Positions 63,023 through 64,000 of a DNA stretch of 64,000 nt are shown one piece after another. Made by a program: the position numbers and the translations under genes. The stretch lies in NCBI GenBank assembly GCA_964405665.1, contig CAYOOT010000001.1, forward strand, positions 33,463-97,462, read 5' to 3'. The notes beneath the pieces were generated by a model, which saw nothing but the letters and a program-made list of their open reading frames with translations, had not been told where the DNA came from and did not search any database. The DNA comes from CAYOOT01 sp964405665 (GTDB lineage Bacteria; Bdellovibrionota_C; UBA2361; SZUA-149; CAZDWZ01). The stretch's first letter is position 1. Each line of letters opens with the position of its first letter.

Positions 63023-63943
63023 ATGCGATCCTGCTCTTTTCTTCCTTCTGCCACTCAAATGATTTATGATTTAGAATTGCAAGACCTGCTTGATGGCATC
63101 ACTTTTGAATGTCCGGAAATAGCGAGAAAAGAAAAAGAAATAATAGTCAAATCCTTGATTGCAGGGGGAAATTATTCCAGCTTAGAAATTGATCGAATTT
63201 TTTCTACCGCAAAAAAACAAGGACAGAGTCTTTATTATATTGAGGAAGATCAATTGCGAAAGCTTGCACCTGATCTGATTTTTACTCAGGATAGCTGCGA
63301 AGTTTGTCAAATTGATACGGAATGTACAAAAAAAGTTATCGCTAATTTTTCTAAAAAACCTCGGCTTGTTTCTCTTAGTCCGACAAATTTTAAAGAAATT
63401 TATGAGAGCTTGGAAATCATTGCTCAAACTTTAGGTTTCCCAGAAAAAGCAAAACTTTATTTGTCTAAAATTGAACAAAAACTTGAGTTGCTCAAACAAC
63501 AATTAAGAAATAATAAGGTCAAACAAAAAAATGTCTTGTTTCTTGAATGGATCGATCCTTTTTATAATTCCGGACATTGGATCACAGAACAAATAAATTT
63601 AGCTGGAGGAGTGGATCAATTGGGTAATCCTGCTGGTTATAGTTCCCCCCTCTCTTTGAAACAGATTTTAAATTATAATCCGGAAATAATTATCATTGCT
63701 CCCTGCGGATTTTCCGTTGAAAGAAGTTTAGAGGAAATTAAATCACTAAAAGATAAAGATACCTGGCAAAAATTAACTGCTGTGAAAAATGACAGCGTTT
63801 TTATCGCTGATGCGAATTTGTTTACGCAACCTAGTCTGAGTACTTTGGTTCAGGGGATTGAGTTGCTGGCTTATATTTTTAATCCTGAATTGTTTTCTTT
63901 AGAAAATTCTTTGAAAGGAATGGTTAGAAAAGTGGAATTGTGA
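63023..63943 (+). CDS. BtuF-like cobalamin-binding protein (no signal peptide)
   Basis: A 306-residue protein of the class III periplasmic-binding fold, closest to BtuF-like cobalamin receptors: SCSFLPSATQMIYDLELQDL at the start, LAPDLIFTQDSCEVC, and FLEWIDPFYNSGHWITEQIN with LAGGVDQLG. It begins directly with the mature fold and has no signal peptide, so it may be cytoplasmic. It has a CxxC pair (CEVC) not usual for BtuF. It may link to the B12-dependent mutase at 18919; BtuC/BtuD are not in the window. Confidence 0.82.
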   Translation: MRSCSFLPSATQMIYDLELQDLLDGITFECPEIARKEKEIIVKSLIAGGNYSSLEIDRIFSTAKKQGQSLYYIEEDQLRKLAPDLIFTQDSCEVCQIDTECTKKVIANFSKKPRLVSLSPTNFKEIYESLEIIAQTLGFPEKAKLYLSKIEQKLELLKQQLRNNKVKQKNVLFLEWIDPFYNSGHWITEQINLAGGVDQLGNPAGYSSPLSLKQILNYNPEIIIIAPCGFSVERSLEEIKSLKDKDTWQKLTAVKNDSVFIADANLFTQPSLSTLVQGIELLAYIFNPELFSLENSLKGMVRKVEL

Positions 63944-63953
63944 TATAAACCTC

Positions 63954-64000
63954 AGAAATCAGAAATCAGAAATCAGAAATCAGAAATCAGAAATCAGAAA
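63954..64000. repeat. Homogeneous 7-base tandem array AGAAATC
   Basis: Six full copies of AGAAATC and a partial seventh run to the window edge. The unit fits the NGANNTC consensus of the degenerate array at 54799. It begins 10 bases after the BtuF-like stop. Its full length is unknown because it is cut by the edge. Confidence 0.95.

Overview
The window is an A+T-rich stretch of bacterial chromosome, densely packed with protein genes on both strands. It shows no phage, transposase, CRISPR array or rRNA. The organism looks like a diderm bacterium: it has a Wzc-type tyrosine autokinase, lipoproteins with lipoboxes and an MltD-like lytic transglycosylase. It makes isoprenoids by the MEP route (ispF, ispE), and its metabolism rests on acyl-CoA and propionate chemistry, a membrane pyrophosphatase and ferrous iron uptake. 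The lineage cannot be fixed from this window; a little-studied phylum or candidate lineage is plausible but is inference.

Positions 1-18.8 kb form a surface polysaccharide region. It holds six glycosyltransferases, a Trm112-like/methyltransferase fusion, an MsbA-like ABC exporter, a Wzc-like co-polymerase/kinase, a WecA-type phosphoglycosyl transferase fused to a CapD-like N-terminal half, a GDP-L-fucose synthase and an FkbM methyltransferase. ispF, a lytic transglycosylase and a degenerate L,D-transpeptidase-like lipoprotein sit inside it. Related genes lie further on: a Wzb-like phosphatase (30.6 kb), a second FkbM methyltransferase (31.9 kb), another glycosyltransferase (32.8 kb) and uppP (62.2 kb).

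Positions 18.9-22.8 kb carry a divergent propionate/methylmalonyl-CoA module: a mutase catalytic subunit without its B12 domain on one strand; an acyl-CoA carboxyltransferase, a 52-residue small subunit and a biotin carrier on the other. Positions 22.8-30.6 kb are a co-directional minus-strand housekeeping cluster, read as ispE, tRNA-Gln, prs, rplY, pth, a membrane pyrophosphatase-like pseudoenzyme, rpsF, rplI, a LamG-like protein and tRNA-Pro. The usual rpsR is missing between rpsF and rplI. Positions 34-39 kb hold dnaB, a TPR lipoprotein, a PHP-like protein with lost metal ligands and a CorC-type protein. Positions 39.4-45.7 kb hold an EtfD/EMO-like iron-sulfur membrane oxidoreductase, typA, a rhodanese, a bacterial PH-domain protein and a methyltransferase. 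After that come hppA, feoA-feoB-feoB-associated protein, crcB, hemB, apt, an acyl-CoA dehydrogenase, a LysR regulator, a group of unknown secreted proteins with FapA, an SPFH protein, a CBS protein, uppP and a BtuF-like protein.

The most unusual items are three apparent pseudoenzymes, the clearest being a 608-residue membrane pyrophosphatase relative that has lost the pyrophosphate- and magnesium-binding acidic motifs. Next is a 7-bp tandem array in which 15 of 16 units fit NGANNTC while the inner bases vary; a homogeneous array of the same pattern closes the window. Several families of intergenic palindromes are also present.
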